DNA of 34,259 nt from a virus: IMG/VR virus record IMGVR_UViG_3300044957_000484, positions 1-34,259 of that record; one strand, written 5' to 3'. The notes below the pieces were generated by a model, which was not told the origin of the DNA, made no database searches, and saw nothing but the letters and a program-made list of their open reading frames with translations. Positions 12,936 to 22,263 of the stretch are shown piece after piece. Positions within the stretch are counted from its first letter, which is position 1. Each line of letters opens with the position of its first letter. Position numbers and translations under genes: made by a program.

Positions 12936-13868
12936 TTATTCTTTTAATCCTAATTCTTTAAGCGCCTTTATTAGCGCACTCATAGATGGCTTTTGTAATT
13001 CAATTGAATTAAAGGCATTGCTTTCTGGATTAAACGTATCTAGAAAAAATGGATCTCCCCTGTGAAGCGTATTATGTTTTGGAATTATGCGCCTTATTTG
13101 AATTTCTGTTGGCGCTCTCATTGTCTCCATTCCAACGCCAGGATAATTTCTTATGATTTTACCGCCGTACATAAAGAGCCTTTTTAATGGGTCATCTCCA
13201 AGCAATCTTGAGGTCTCTTCATTGTAGATCAATTCCTCTGGGATCTCGTTTTTTATAATATCAATTGCTGCGTCTGGAATTTCTGAGTGATCTACCATTC
13301 TTTGATTATAAAATTGAGAGGGAAATCTAGCCGCTTCCTCTCTATTCCAATGCCTACCACTTAAATCATAATAGTCGCCAGCGTGTCCTACATATCCAGC
13401 TTCGTTAAAATTTGACGTTTTTCCGTAAAAGTCTTTGGCGGCCTTGTTTAAGGCAAACTTTACATTTTCATTTTCTAGTTTTTTCAATCCAGAAAGTATT
13501 TTAAGCGGCTCAAGGTCAATCCCACCTGCTTGGTTTAACGCTTTAATCCGCTTTATCGCTTGAGGGCCAAGTTTTGCCGCTCCACTAGCAGCCCCAAAAA
13601 TAGAAGTTGGATCCAAAGCAATGTTTTCCAAGGTTCCAAAGTCTGGAGCCAATTCTGGGTCCTCTCCAAACTGTCTTTGCATCGCTGGCAAGATGGGCTC
13701 ATTTGTAATAGCCGCGCCTATTCCAGCGCGGATAGGTGCGTTTACTAAAGATTCGTAAATATTCACTGGTATCTGAGCGATGTCTAAAGGAGACAATACA
13801 TTAGCGACATCTTCGGGCTCATAGCCCATGATTTTATTGAGCGCCTGTAATCTCTTTTCGTTTCTCAT
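12936..13868 (-). CDS. Probable internal/ejected virion protein
   Basis: This 310-aa protein begins with a helical segment containing NAPIRAGIGAA and QFGEDPELAP, similar to a segment of the 601-aa protein encoded at 16070-17875. The middle has a motif like those of phage polyvalent-type proteins: GYVGHAGDYYDLSGRHWNRE, then NQRMVDHSEI. The rest is alpha/beta with no catalytic signature I can name. GGGGGA precedes the ATG. It lies between portal and endolysin, and the shared module suggests it is packaged or ejected with the DNA. Function is inferred from position only. Confidence 0.55.
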   Translation of the reverse strand: MRNEKRLQALNKIMGYEPEDVANVLSPLDIAQIPVNIYESLVNAPIRAGIGAAITNEPILPAMQRQFGEDPELAPDFGTLENIALDPTSIFGAASGAAKLGPQAIKRIKALNQAGGIDLEPLKILSGLKKLENENVKFALNKAAKDFYGKTSNFNEAGYVGHAGDYYDLSGRHWNREEAARFPSQFYNQRMVDHSEIPDAAIDIIKNEIPEELIYNEETSRLLGDDPLKRLFMYGGKIIRNYPGVGMETMRAPTEIQIRRIIPKHNTLHRGDPFFLDTFNPESNAFNSIELQKPSMSALIKALKELGLKE

Positions 13869-15752
13869 CTATCCCCCAATGAGCTCCTCTATTTTTGCCT
13901 CAGGAGGTGCAAGTTGCTCGGATAGATCTAGCTTTTGTGGGCTAGATACCTGATCCGGCGGAACTGGTTGTTGCGGCAATCTCGATTTATGAATGTTTAT
14001 GTGATCTTCAAATAGCTTTTTAATAAACGGCGGAAAGCTCTTGTATTCCACGGTCATCATTTCAACGGCGTGCTCGTTAATGTGAATTGGGTCAATATCT
14101 TCGCTCTCAACCTCAACAAATATCCCCTTTTTAAGCAGTTCATTCTCTTTTTGAGCCGTTGCTCTAGCAATGGTTTGCTCTTTGTATGCAGAATTTGGAT
14201 TGTTTAGCTTTAACATCTCTAGCACTTGATCGTTATCTTTTAGGACTCCAGCCTGTACTAAGTTTTGTACGGCTTCGATTCGACCGCTTGCCGTCCAGCC
14301 TAATGGATTAGTGTCCTCTAGCCAAACGTCTAGCTCAGAGGGGACCATTCCGCCGTGGAAAGTAGCGGTTTCAAACCTATTCAGCTTTTCAACTTTAATC
14401 ACTCGCGGATCGTCTTCTGTGAAGTATTGAGCCGCAATATCTAGTATCCCTCGGTTTGTTTCCTGAATTGAACGATAGAATAGCTTAACAAATGGAGCCC
14501 ATTGCGATCTATCTTGCTCAAGTACAAGCTGCAACGCTAAAGCCGTCTTGGTAGCCGCTGGGATCTCTCCTCTGGAGGCTGAGCTCATACCAGAAACTTG
14601 CTGTAAAGCCGCTCTCACGTCCGCCTTGTGGTTTGCGAGCTCCGTAAAGTTAAAGTTTGGAACATAAAACTCTGGCTTTCCGCCCGATTGCTTATAGCGG
14701 ATAATATCACCAGGACGATCTGAAAACGCTTGGCCTGGTATCTTTGCCTCTTCCGACACTAAAACCCGCGGGCGAGCAATAAGGTTTCTGGCTTCAATAA
14801 TCATCGAAGCGGCCCTATTTACTTGCTCTTGCAAATCCATTACTTGATCTATAGTTGATAAGCCCCAAAAGCACATGGGAGGCTTGTCAAATGACAAATG
14901 CTCAATTGGAAGGGAGTGCGACTTGTATGGCCAGGTCATTCCCTTTAGAACCTTTTTGCCAGCATAACAAACATAGATTCCCTCATCGCACCAACTCGTA
15001 GGCTTATGATAATAGTGGTGTACTTGTATTAAATCATCGTCCGTTCGGAGTTGCCCATTGTAAGCATTGATAGCAACAACGGATTCAGAATCTATAGATC
15101 CATGTTCCGCCTCTAGCTCAGACTTGTTTGCTGGAACGGATCTAAAAAAGTCGTACATATCAGACATTTCATCTATTCCAAGCCGTACAGCAATGCGGAA
15201 TGGATCGTCGATCTCAATCTTAACATCGCCGCGCCATTTCTTTATTTTATTCTCTCCGCCCTCATCTTCGCTTAATAGCATTGATCCGCCCGCATAAGGG
15301 TCGTATTGCCTAAACAAAAAAGCATTTCCGAAAATGGTGCAACTCTTTACGAACTTCGCGTACTTGTTTTCTAGGTCTTTTGTTTTGTAAAAATACTTGA
15401 TGTAAGATTCGCAGTTTTCAGCATCCTTTACGTCCTTAGATGAATCCGAAGCAGGAAAAACCCTAGTGATCGGCATGTTTTGAACAAATACAGAGACCAT
15501 TCGCTGTACAATGTTATTGGTATGGTTTTCTTTTAACTCGACCCTGTACTGGTTCCCTGTCCTAGAGAAGTTTCTAATGTTATGATGGCCAGCATAGAAC
15601 GCTAGAGATTGACGCCACCTTTGATCGTGCTCATTTTGCCTTTGCTGTGTCCAATTACTTCTCATCTTTTCTAGACAAGAAATCAAATCAGAGGCGCTAA
15701 GATCGGGATCTTTTAAGTAGGCATTAAAGTGGTCGTAAACGGTTTTTTTCAT
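13869..15752 (-). CDS. Portal protein
   Basis: This 627-aa protein fits the portal family of short-tailed phages in length. It has an N-terminal wing start (RSNWTQQRQNEHDQRWRQSL, AFYAGHH), the segment FVQNMPITRVFPASDSSKDV, a stretch with CTIFGNAFLFRQYDPYAG, then PIEHLSFDKPPMCFWGLSTI and a helical stem with QEQVNRAASMIIEARNLIAR. A Pro-rich C-terminus follows. The dodecameric portal is the DNA entrance at one head vertex and docks TerL. Its gene lies far from the terminase genes, at the far end of the late operon. Its start overlaps the preceding gene's stop as ATGA. Confidence 0.88.
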   Translation of the reverse strand: MKKTVYDHFNAYLKDPDLSASDLISCLEKMRSNWTQQRQNEHDQRWRQSLAFYAGHHNIRNFSRTGNQYRVELKENHTNNIVQRMVSVFVQNMPITRVFPASDSSKDVKDAENCESYIKYFYKTKDLENKYAKFVKSCTIFGNAFLFRQYDPYAGGSMLLSEDEGGENKIKKWRGDVKIEIDDPFRIAVRLGIDEMSDMYDFFRSVPANKSELEAEHGSIDSESVVAINAYNGQLRTDDDLIQVHHYYHKPTSWCDEGIYVCYAGKKVLKGMTWPYKSHSLPIEHLSFDKPPMCFWGLSTIDQVMDLQEQVNRAASMIIEARNLIARPRVLVSEEAKIPGQAFSDRPGDIIRYKQSGGKPEFYVPNFNFTELANHKADVRAALQQVSGMSSASRGEIPAATKTALALQLVLEQDRSQWAPFVKLFYRSIQETNRGILDIAAQYFTEDDPRVIKVEKLNRFETATFHGGMVPSELDVWLEDTNPLGWTASGRIEAVQNLVQAGVLKDNDQVLEMLKLNNPNSAYKEQTIARATAQKENELLKKGIFVEVESEDIDPIHINEHAVEMMTVEYKSFPPFIKKLFEDHINIHKSRLPQQPVPPDQVSSPQKLDLSEQLAPPEAKIEELIGG

Positions 15753-16069
15753 AAGCCCTCAACGTAGTCAAATTTTCCGCCTTTTCTATCATAGCCAAGG
15801 GGGACTCCATTAACTTCATACTCTTTTACAATTGTTCCCAAATCCGTGTGGGCCTTAAGTATGAACTCGCTTTGAGCGTTCAATGACTCTTGAATTAGAA
15901 TTTGCCCGTCTTTTATCTCTTTTGTACATTTCAAAAAGTCGATTATCGCCTCATGAAGCGCTCTAATGTTCGCATCATTTATCTTGTTTTGCTTTTGCAC
16001 CTGATAAGACTTCCACTCTATCCAGCCGACAATGAGTGCAAAGAAAATAGTGATTGATATAAATTCCAT
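15749..16069 (-). CDS. Membrane-anchored coiled-coil protein
   Basis: This 106-aa protein has an N-terminal membrane span (residues 3-18, FISITIFFALIVGWIE). A long helical region (about 25-80) with heptads follows, then a beta-like tail (GVPLGYDRKGGKFDYVEG). Such an N-in anchor plus periplasmic coiled coil resembles an inner-membrane spanin. However, its neighbours are portal and ejection genes, so it may be an ejection or scaffold-helper protein instead. AGAGGA precedes the ATG and its stop overlaps the portal start. Confidence 0.6.
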   Translation of the reverse strand: MEFISITIFFALIVGWIEWKSYQVQKQNKINDANIRALHEAIIDFLKCTKEIKDGQILIQESLNAQSEFILKAHTDLGTIVKEYEVNGVPLGYDRKGGKFDYVEGL

Positions 16070-17875
16070 TTATTCCTCTAATGCTTTGATTCTATTGTTT
16101 TTAACTTTGTTTTCTTCTGTTAATCCTACTTTGGCCCTAGTAGCGCCAAGAGAAACCATACCAGGCTTTTTGCCTTTTTCTGCTATTTTTTGAGCCATAT
16201 TAAAAGCATCCTCATAGGTCGTTGCCTTGCCGGATAGATATAGCCTAAGCGCCGCATCTCGAATGTTTGTAGTAGCAGCGGCAAATGGATTTCTGAAGAA
16301 AGAGAGATATTCTTGAGCAATTGCCGTCTTAGACGGATTCAAGTGCGGCGGCATTGAATATAGGTATTTTCCCATATCTTCTAGCTTGTTCAATTCACTA
16401 GCATTGAACATCATTTCTTTTATCTCTTTTGGAATATTATTAACTTCCTTAATAAGTCTCTTAATATTTATCTCATCTCCAGTTGTAACCTTTTTCAAAA
16501 TTTCTGACTTTTGTAATTGAAATATTGAATTTAATTGCTCTGGGTGCTTTCCTTTTAAAAATTGCATAAACTCAACGTTGTTTTTCTGAAACAATCTGTT
16601 GGCTATTTTTTCAGAATCCAATCCGCTTATGAACCGGATTGCATCGTCTGAAGATTTAATTTTAGATTTTCCCATTCCCTTAGACAGTTTACTAAGGCCA
16701 TCCATAAACTCTCTATATTGGGCATCCGTTGCTCTTCTTGTGTCTATAAGAGACAATATCATCTGCTTTACAGCTGGGTCTTTTGTATCTCTAGCCATTA
16801 TTTCAGCGGCCCTGATTACGGTTCCTTCTTCTAGGGCTTTTAGTCTTCTAGAAATGTCTCCTACTGCGCTGTATTCAGCGCGACTGGCTGTTTGAGAAAG
16901 AGCTCGATTTAACTCTGTTCTAAGTAGTTTAATATCATCAACGGTCTGTATTTTGTTAATGTCTCCTGCTACTTTTTCGATTAGTGATTTTGCTGGAGAT
17001 AAATCAAATTTTGTGCCTGGTAATCTAGAGACATTTCTTGAAATAGCTTTGCGTGATCTTTCTGAAACGGGAATGTGTTGAGTTGATTCTCTTATTGTTT
17101 CATATAATTTCGAAAACAAGGCTTTCTGTTCGTTAGCTTGTTTTAGCATGGCCTCTTTTGCCCCAGATCCGGCCTCGTATGCAGTAACTCCAGAGGGGGG
17201 GACAATACTTCTAGCTTGATCTTGTAAAGACTCTAGTGCGCGTAATAATTTATTTTGTCTTGATCTAGCAAGATGTGACGGAGAGGTTTGCAATACACCC
17301 TCCGCGGCCTGAGTGAAAAGATCTTTATATAATTGGCCCTCAAACACAGGGACGTTGAGCCGTTTTGCGACTTCTTTGATTTCCGGCGCAGATTCTCGAA
17401 CAACCTGTGCAGCCTGGGCCGTTTCTGCTCCCTGTTTAAGTGTTTTTCCTCCAAGAGCGCCGGATTGAGAAAGTTTACCAATATTTTTTGCCCCCCGAAG
17501 CGCCGGGCCAACAAGAGGAATTAAATTTGTCCAATCCGCTACCATAGAAACAGGAATAGCCGCCATTTCAGCCGGAGAAACCTTAACCGGCGGAGCGTCT
17601 TCAAATCCTATCGTTTTTGGTAGTTCAATGGGCTCTGTAGAAAATCCCAAACTAGCCGCGGTCTCTTCAGCGCTTGGAGCTCCCTTTGGGTTTCTACCAA
17701 ATTGCGAGAAAAATGCTTTTGGACCATGAACTATTCCGGCTCTAGTTGGAGCTCCAGAAACCGAATCAATAAAATCAAGGAATTTGAAAAAAGCATTTTG
17801 GTCATTGTCTGCCTGTGGCTCTTCAGCGAAGCCGAGATCACTTTCTTCAACAAAACCAACGTCGTTGTGTTTCAT
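16070..17875 (-). CDS. Internal virion / DNA-ejection protein
   Basis: This 601-aa mostly helical protein has an acidic start with repeated VGFVEESDLGFAEEPQ. Next comes a segment with SGAPTRAGIVHGPKAFFSQF, a small hydrophobic Gly/Ala region (about residues 108-135, IPLVGPALRGAKNIG), and long helices rich in Lys, Glu, Leu and Gln. This architecture resembles ejection proteins of podoviruses that leave the head and build a conduit across the envelope. It starts by TAATG overlap with the preceding gene and lies between two other coiled-coil genes. There is no transglycosylase motif. Role inferred from composition and context. Confidence 0.65.
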   Translation of the reverse strand: MKHNDVGFVEESDLGFAEEPQADNDQNAFFKFLDFIDSVSGAPTRAGIVHGPKAFFSQFGRNPKGAPSAEETAASLGFSTEPIELPKTIGFEDAPPVKVSPAEMAAIPVSMVADWTNLIPLVGPALRGAKNIGKLSQSGALGGKTLKQGAETAQAAQVVRESAPEIKEVAKRLNVPVFEGQLYKDLFTQAAEGVLQTSPSHLARSRQNKLLRALESLQDQARSIVPPSGVTAYEAGSGAKEAMLKQANEQKALFSKLYETIRESTQHIPVSERSRKAISRNVSRLPGTKFDLSPAKSLIEKVAGDINKIQTVDDIKLLRTELNRALSQTASRAEYSAVGDISRRLKALEEGTVIRAAEIMARDTKDPAVKQMILSLIDTRRATDAQYREFMDGLSKLSKGMGKSKIKSSDDAIRFISGLDSEKIANRLFQKNNVEFMQFLKGKHPEQLNSIFQLQKSEILKKVTTGDEINIKRLIKEVNNIPKEIKEMMFNASELNKLEDMGKYLYSMPPHLNPSKTAIAQEYLSFFRNPFAAATTNIRDAALRLYLSGKATTYEDAFNMAQKIAEKGKKPGMVSLGATRAKVGLTEENKVKNNRIKALEE

Positions 17876-18933
17876 TATTCAACCACCCTGTATCCTTGAG
17901 TTAGTGCTTTTTTAAGATTTTCCTTTGGTATTCTGCCTATTTTACCCTCTGGAGAAACCACCCTTACTGTGTTTTCGAACTCAATTCCAGAAACGCCTAT
18001 TTTACTAAGAACACTTGGAGTTGCTCCATATACACTGAGTTTATTCATAAACTCTTTTCTAAGATTTGCTAGCTTTCTGCGAGCATCAACGTCACTGTCG
18101 CCGGATCTCGGTAACATTTGCAAAAATCTAGCTTCCTCGTCTTGAGTAACAGCACCGCCGGATCTCATCCTTCCAATGTCATCAACTAATTTTGTTGTCG
18201 CCTCATCAATCGGAGAGGAGCTAATAAAAGAGCCAATTCCCCATGTGTCAGGATTTATTCTACCCCTCCGGCCACCTCTATCAAAAGCGGCCTCATAATC
18301 AGTTAGAGACCTAAGCGCATCGGAAAGAGCAGCGACTTTTTCCTTTGAACCTTGAGCAATTCCTCCGTCATCTTTTCCTTTTCCTCCGCCTGCTGCTTTT
18401 TGCTTTTTAACCTTCAAGTTTTCGTTGAACTGCCTGATTTTTTCTTGAAACTCTCTTTCTTTTTGCTCAAGTTCTTTTTCTTTTTGCTCTCTTAATTGCT
18501 GCGCCTTTTGTGACTCAACGCCTAGCTGAGCTCTCTTTATCTCTCCAGTTTGTTCCATCATTGCTTTTCTATATTCAGCCATAATCTCAGCGTTTTTGCG
18601 CCTTGTGGCTTCAGCTTCTAATGTTTTAAGCATAGCGCCTTGATCTAGGGCTCTTTGTCTATTTGCGTTTTGAATTGCTGCAAATTCTTCTCTTGCGTTT
18701 GTTGTGTACCCTGGAGAGGACGAAATTCCGGTAAGAATTTCCATGGGCCTTCTGTTCGCATAGTATCTTGAAAGCGTATCAATACCGCCTCCAGCTAACT
18801 TGATTGCCATGTTAGCCATAGGGTTATTTGATTGCTCTAATGAGCTCAAATATTGCTGCCTTAGTTTTCTTCTAAGAGCGAGATCCTCTAGTGGGTCATC
18901 ATAACTTAGCTCGTTTTGATCTAATTCTTCCAT
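17875..18933 (-). CDS. Internal virion coiled-coil protein
   Basis: This 352-aa protein has a long charged coiled coil (about residues 90-200, rich in Glu, Lys and Gln). A Gly/Lys-rich hinge follows (AAGGGKGKDDGG), then a folded helical domain with DEATTKLVDDIGRM. The short C-terminal motif VVSPEGKIGRIPKENLKKAL ending in GYRVVE occurs at the ends of many phage internal and membrane-piercing proteins. AGGGAGA precedes the ATG. It is the second of three internal-protein genes and its stop overlaps the next start. I infer an ejection or inner-core role. Confidence 0.6.
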   Translation of the reverse strand: MEELDQNELSYDDPLEDLALRRKLRQQYLSSLEQSNNPMANMAIKLAGGGIDTLSRYYANRRPMEILTGISSSPGYTTNAREEFAAIQNANRQRALDQGAMLKTLEAEATRRKNAEIMAEYRKAMMEQTGEIKRAQLGVESQKAQQLREQKEKELEQKEREFQEKIRQFNENLKVKKQKAAGGGKGKDDGGIAQGSKEKVAALSDALRSLTDYEAAFDRGGRRGRINPDTWGIGSFISSSPIDEATTKLVDDIGRMRSGGAVTQDEEARFLQMLPRSGDSDVDARRKLANLRKEFMNKLSVYGATPSVLSKIGVSGIEFENTVRVVSPEGKIGRIPKENLKKALTQGYRVVE

Positions 18934-18942
18934 AATTCTCCC

Positions 18943-19767
18943 TTAACGGTATTGGTAAGAAGGTTTGTATCCGCCAGCGGAAACGCCTGGCCCAAAGCCT
19001 CCAGCGCCAGCAACGGACCCAGACGGAGAGCCGTATTGATAGCCGCCATAAGTCTTTCCGCCAGCCGAAGAAATGTTATCAACTCCAGCCTTAGCTGTTC
19101 CTGGGCTTCCTGCAAATGCACCAACTCCAGTTTGGATTCCTCCCAACAGTAATTGCTGCGATCTTGCTCTAATTGCGTCTTTTGCAGCATACGCTTGGTT
19201 TAGGGCCGCCATCATTGCTTGCGTGTCTCCAGCTTCAATTGCCGCCTCTGCGTCTTTTAGTGAGTTTTCATAAGCAATTTGGGCGTCCGCTATGTCCTGT
19301 CTAGCCGCTGCTGCTATGTCTCTCTTTTGCTCTTTCATTACCTGTTGTTTTTGTCCTAGGTCTGCTAGCTGAACGCCCAAACGGTCGTAAACGTCCGAGA
19401 TCGAACCAACGTTAGAAAAGCCCCCGCGGGCTCCACTTGCAAGCTGTTCGTTTTGAATACCAGAAAGGGCCTGAGCTCCGCCTACTGTTGCCCGCCTATA
19501 GTCCGCTTGCACGTTTGGATCTAGGTGAAACGGCAATTTGGACTCATCTTCCAATGCCTTAATTCTAGCTTCCATTTGTGGAGTAACAACAGGGCCTCTT
19601 TTGGATCTTAATAGCTCAAGCTGCCTTCGCTTTCCTTGAGTGCGCAAGTCCGCTTGTCTTCTTTGAAGTTCGTCGGCTTCAGATCTTGCCCGGTCTCCAA
19701 ACAAGTCAAACTCTTTTGCAACTAATCCGGCTGGAGTATATCCAAAGACTTTTTTAATAAATCCCAT
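18943..19767 (-). CDS. Internal virion protein with Gly/Tyr-rich tail
   Basis: This 274-aa protein starts MGFIKKVFGYTPAGLVAKEF. Helical repeats rich in Arg, Gln and Glu follow, then Ala-rich helices (AAARQDIADAQIAYENSLKD). The low-complexity C-terminus of Gly, Ser, Tyr and Pro (TYGGYQYGSPSGSVAG) suggests flexibility or phase behaviour. Similar proteins lie beside tail genes in many podoviruses and are thought to be ejected. GGAGAG precedes the ATG. It is first in the set of three core genes. Confidence 0.6.
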   Translation of the reverse strand: MGFIKKVFGYTPAGLVAKEFDLFGDRARSEADELQRRQADLRTQGKRRQLELLRSKRGPVVTPQMEARIKALEDESKLPFHLDPNVQADYRRATVGGAQALSGIQNEQLASGARGGFSNVGSISDVYDRLGVQLADLGQKQQVMKEQKRDIAAAARQDIADAQIAYENSLKDAEAAIEAGDTQAMMAALNQAYAAKDAIRARSQQLLLGGIQTGVGAFAGSPGTAKAGVDNISSAGGKTYGGYQYGSPSGSVAGAGGFGPGVSAGGYKPSYQYR

Positions 19768-19777
19768 TTTTCTCTCC

Positions 19778-20074
19778 CTAGAAAATCAATAGTGTTATTT
19801 TACCAGCAACACGCTGTTTTATAAACAATTTCTGGTTTGTCGGTTCCTGCGTCCATGACATTTCTGTAATGTTGTTCGGGTATTGCAAAATTGGTATAAT
19901 TCCACGGGGAACACGTCCAAGCGTATGGTCAACAACGGTTTCAGTAGTAGCAACGTTCACGCTTAGAATAATACAGTCAAGATTATCATCAATGGAAATC
20001 TTTTTGCGAGACCATTCCAAGATCTGCTGAAACCAAGAGCGGTTTTGATCGTCTCCATAATCAAATAGCTTCAA
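19778..20074 (-). CDS. Small beta-rich virion protein (tail-associated)
   Basis: This 98-aa beta-rich protein has the recurrent stretch VDHTLGRVPRGIIPILQYPN and a C-terminus with LFIKQRVAGKITLLIF. Proteins with this HxLGRxPxG pattern are frequent near tail and fibre genes, where they are thought to be receptor or plug components. It starts at TTG, which overlaps the preceding stop as TTGA, with AGGAG six bases upstream. It is therefore translationally coupled to the large tail protein gene. Function unproven. Confidence 0.6.
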   Translation of the reverse strand: MKLFDYGDDQNRSWFQQILEWSRKKISIDDNLDCIILSVNVATTETVVDHTLGRVPRGIIPILQYPNNITEMSWTQEPTNQKLFIKQRVAGKITLLIF

Positions 20075-22263
20075 CCGAACTCTCCTCTGTTTCTTATGAG
20101 GTCATAGCCTAGAGCTAGACCTTTCAAGTTAAAATCCTGATTAAGTGTATTGTTTGAAAACTTATAGCGAATGGATCGGCACTTTCTTCTAGCGATTGCA
20201 ATGTTCCTTGGCGTGGCATTGGATCCAGCCGCCCAAATAAAGTCGCCCCAATTATTGTCACCCCATAAATGATTAGAGGTAACAGAGATCACATGCGGGT
20301 CAAAAAAACTCTCATACCAATCAACCGCGATAGTCATATCTAGGTTAATTAAAGACGCCGAGGCGTTAAGTAGTACCATTGGCTTTTGTAGCTTTTTAAC
20401 CTTGGAGACAGTATTGAAGTTGATCCAGTTCGTTGAATAAAAGGCACTTATTGCCTGTTTAGAAACTAGCGTGTGCGTTCCAGTTCCCTGGCTTGTGATA
20501 TTTATCGCTATTCCATTTGTTGCGTTAGCTGAAGAAGTAGCCAGCTTAATTACGGTTGAAGAGACACGGATCACAAACAGGTTACTATTTGCAGTTAAGC
20601 CGCCTGGAATTGTTCCGGTTGTTCTTATCGTTATTTCATCTCCAGTTTGATAAGAGGTCGCAACAGTTATTTGGTCGCTTCCAGTGTTGATTGACGCCGC
20701 TGCAATATATTCTGTTCTTATATCGGAGAAATCTGAAGCAGTGCCGGAAGTTCTTTCAACGGCACAAAATCCAGTATTATTTCCAAATATATATTTATCA
20801 TCGTCCCAATGAATACACGTTGGATTTATATTAACTACATTAAACCAGCCGACTTTTGTTTGCTTATCCTTTGTAACGTCTAGAATCCAGCCGTCTTTAC
20901 TGGAAGCGGTTCCTACAAAGCAGTAATAGAAGCCGTCTCTTGCGTGGTAAAAAGAGACCGATAGCCTTTTATTAGAGAGAGAAACCGGGACAACCTGAGT
21001 TTCAATATCTTCTCCTATTCGAAGCGGAGTATCTCCATTCGAAGCATAAAACCCCTGGTTTGAAAGCCATACAAGGTAATTGTTTGTGGTTTCATCGTCT
21101 CCGACTACCTGAATCGACTTCCCGGCAACGCATCCAATCCCATTTGTTTCTATTCTTCTAAATGTGAAAGCGTTGTTTGCGGTATCATCCGGCCCGACGC
21201 CTCCAAACGCTGCTAGCTTTGTGTCTTTAAACACATAAAGGGACTCTTTATAAGACTTGCAAACTGTTATGTTTTCGCCGTCTCCAGTAAAAAAACCATA
21301 TGTAAATGCCTCCCTTAACGCCGAATCAGATGGCCATGAATCTGAGTTTGTAACCTTAGAGCAAAATACAGAGGAGCCTTTCCATCCGACTAAACGGCCA
21401 TAATGCGCCGTGATCCCTGTTAAAGCTGTTGGTGCGCTTGTGTTAATTGCTACTCCAAGATCGGTGTATAAAACTATAGAATCTTCCGTTAGTGCAATTG
21501 TGCTTATTTCATAGGGAGGTGTCGCTGTTGAGGTTATTGTTGCGTATCCTCCAGAGGCATCGCTCGAAAAGGAGAGCTCAGCCGTTGAACCACTTGTAGG
21601 TGTTACGTTTCTCCATTGAGCCACGGTTGACGTTGGCTTAGAATATACCCTTATTCTATCTCCAATTTGCAAAGTTTGCGGGCCGGTGTTTGCTGGAATG
21701 GTAGCAACAATAGTTGCGCCTTGATTTAAGGGAAAGTTATTCGTATTTATCGGAGATTCACCAAGCCCATTGTCTACTGTGTAGGAATAATCAAATCCGG
21801 TTCCGCCGGACGATGTCATTGTGACAGTTGGTCTCTGGTAAATCAGGCTAGTTTTTATTGTTGTTCCGTCAAAGAACTTTAAGGCACTAGTTCCATCAAC
21901 AAAATACAATTTATTGTTTAGCGTTGCCCAATATATATCGCCGGAAGCCGCGACCGCGCTTGCAATCTCAGTGGTTACAGCCGTTGAATCTGAGGCTGTA
22001 GCGTGAAAGAAGGAAGTTCCGATAAACTTAAAGTAGAACTTTGTTCCGTTTATTATACAAGATCCAATTTCTCGGACAGGACTAGAGGACGTGTGATCTT
22101 TCTCAAAAGCAACAGAGTTTCCCCGTCTCTTTGCTATTACACCAATATTATTTTGAAAAACATTCTCGCACCCAAGGGAAAAGCCATCTGTAACGTCAAC
22201 AACGTTTGTTTTCAGGTCTAAACCATACAATCTAGGAATTGATAGTGTACTCCATGAAAACAC
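20071..22263 (-). CDS. Large beta-rich tail nozzle/stabilisation-type protein
   Basis: This 730-aa protein consists of short beta strands with repeated aromatic and Gly patterns (DIYWATLNNKLYFVDGTSAL, ESLYVFKDTKLAAF, NNYLVWLSNQGFYAS). These resemble propeller blades, with an inserted all-beta domain rich in Thr and Ser. Proteins of this kind form the nozzle or tail-hub of podoviruses, directly below the adaptor ring, whose gene lies immediately upstream (stop-start overlap TAGTG). The start is GTG at 22263 behind GGAGGGAG. The assignment is by fold pattern and position; no enzymatic motif is visible. Confidence 0.65.
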   Translation of the reverse strand: MFSWSTLSIPRLYGLDLKTNVVDVTDGFSLGCENVFQNNIGVIAKRRGNSVAFEKDHTSSSPVREIGSCIINGTKFYFKFIGTSFFHATASDSTAVTTEIASAVAASGDIYWATLNNKLYFVDGTSALKFFDGTTIKTSLIYQRPTVTMTSSGGTGFDYSYTVDNGLGESPINTNNFPLNQGATIVATIPANTGPQTLQIGDRIRVYSKPTSTVAQWRNVTPTSGSTAELSFSSDASGGYATITSTATPPYEISTIALTEDSIVLYTDLGVAINTSAPTALTGITAHYGRLVGWKGSSVFCSKVTNSDSWPSDSALREAFTYGFFTGDGENITVCKSYKESLYVFKDTKLAAFGGVGPDDTANNAFTFRRIETNGIGCVAGKSIQVVGDDETTNNYLVWLSNQGFYASNGDTPLRIGEDIETQVVPVSLSNKRLSVSFYHARDGFYYCFVGTASSKDGWILDVTKDKQTKVGWFNVVNINPTCIHWDDDKYIFGNNTGFCAVERTSGTASDFSDIRTEYIAAASINTGSDQITVATSYQTGDEITIRTTGTIPGGLTANSNLFVIRVSSTVIKLATSSANATNGIAINITSQGTGTHTLVSKQAISAFYSTNWINFNTVSKVKKLQKPMVLLNASASLINLDMTIAVDWYESFFDPHVISVTSNHLWGDNNWGDFIWAAGSNATPRNIAIARRKCRSIRYKFSNNTLNQDFNLKGLALGYDLIRNRGEFG

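Noticed and set aside
17233-17514. 93-aa open frame on the minus strand
   Set aside because: It lies wholly inside the 601-aa virion gene in another frame and has no start signal or recognisable feature.
18921-19190. 89-aa open frame on the minus strand
   Set aside because: It overlaps the C-terminal coding part of the 274-aa internal protein, which has a good ribosome-binding site and normal composition; the open frame is a shadow of its Gly/Ala-rich codons.
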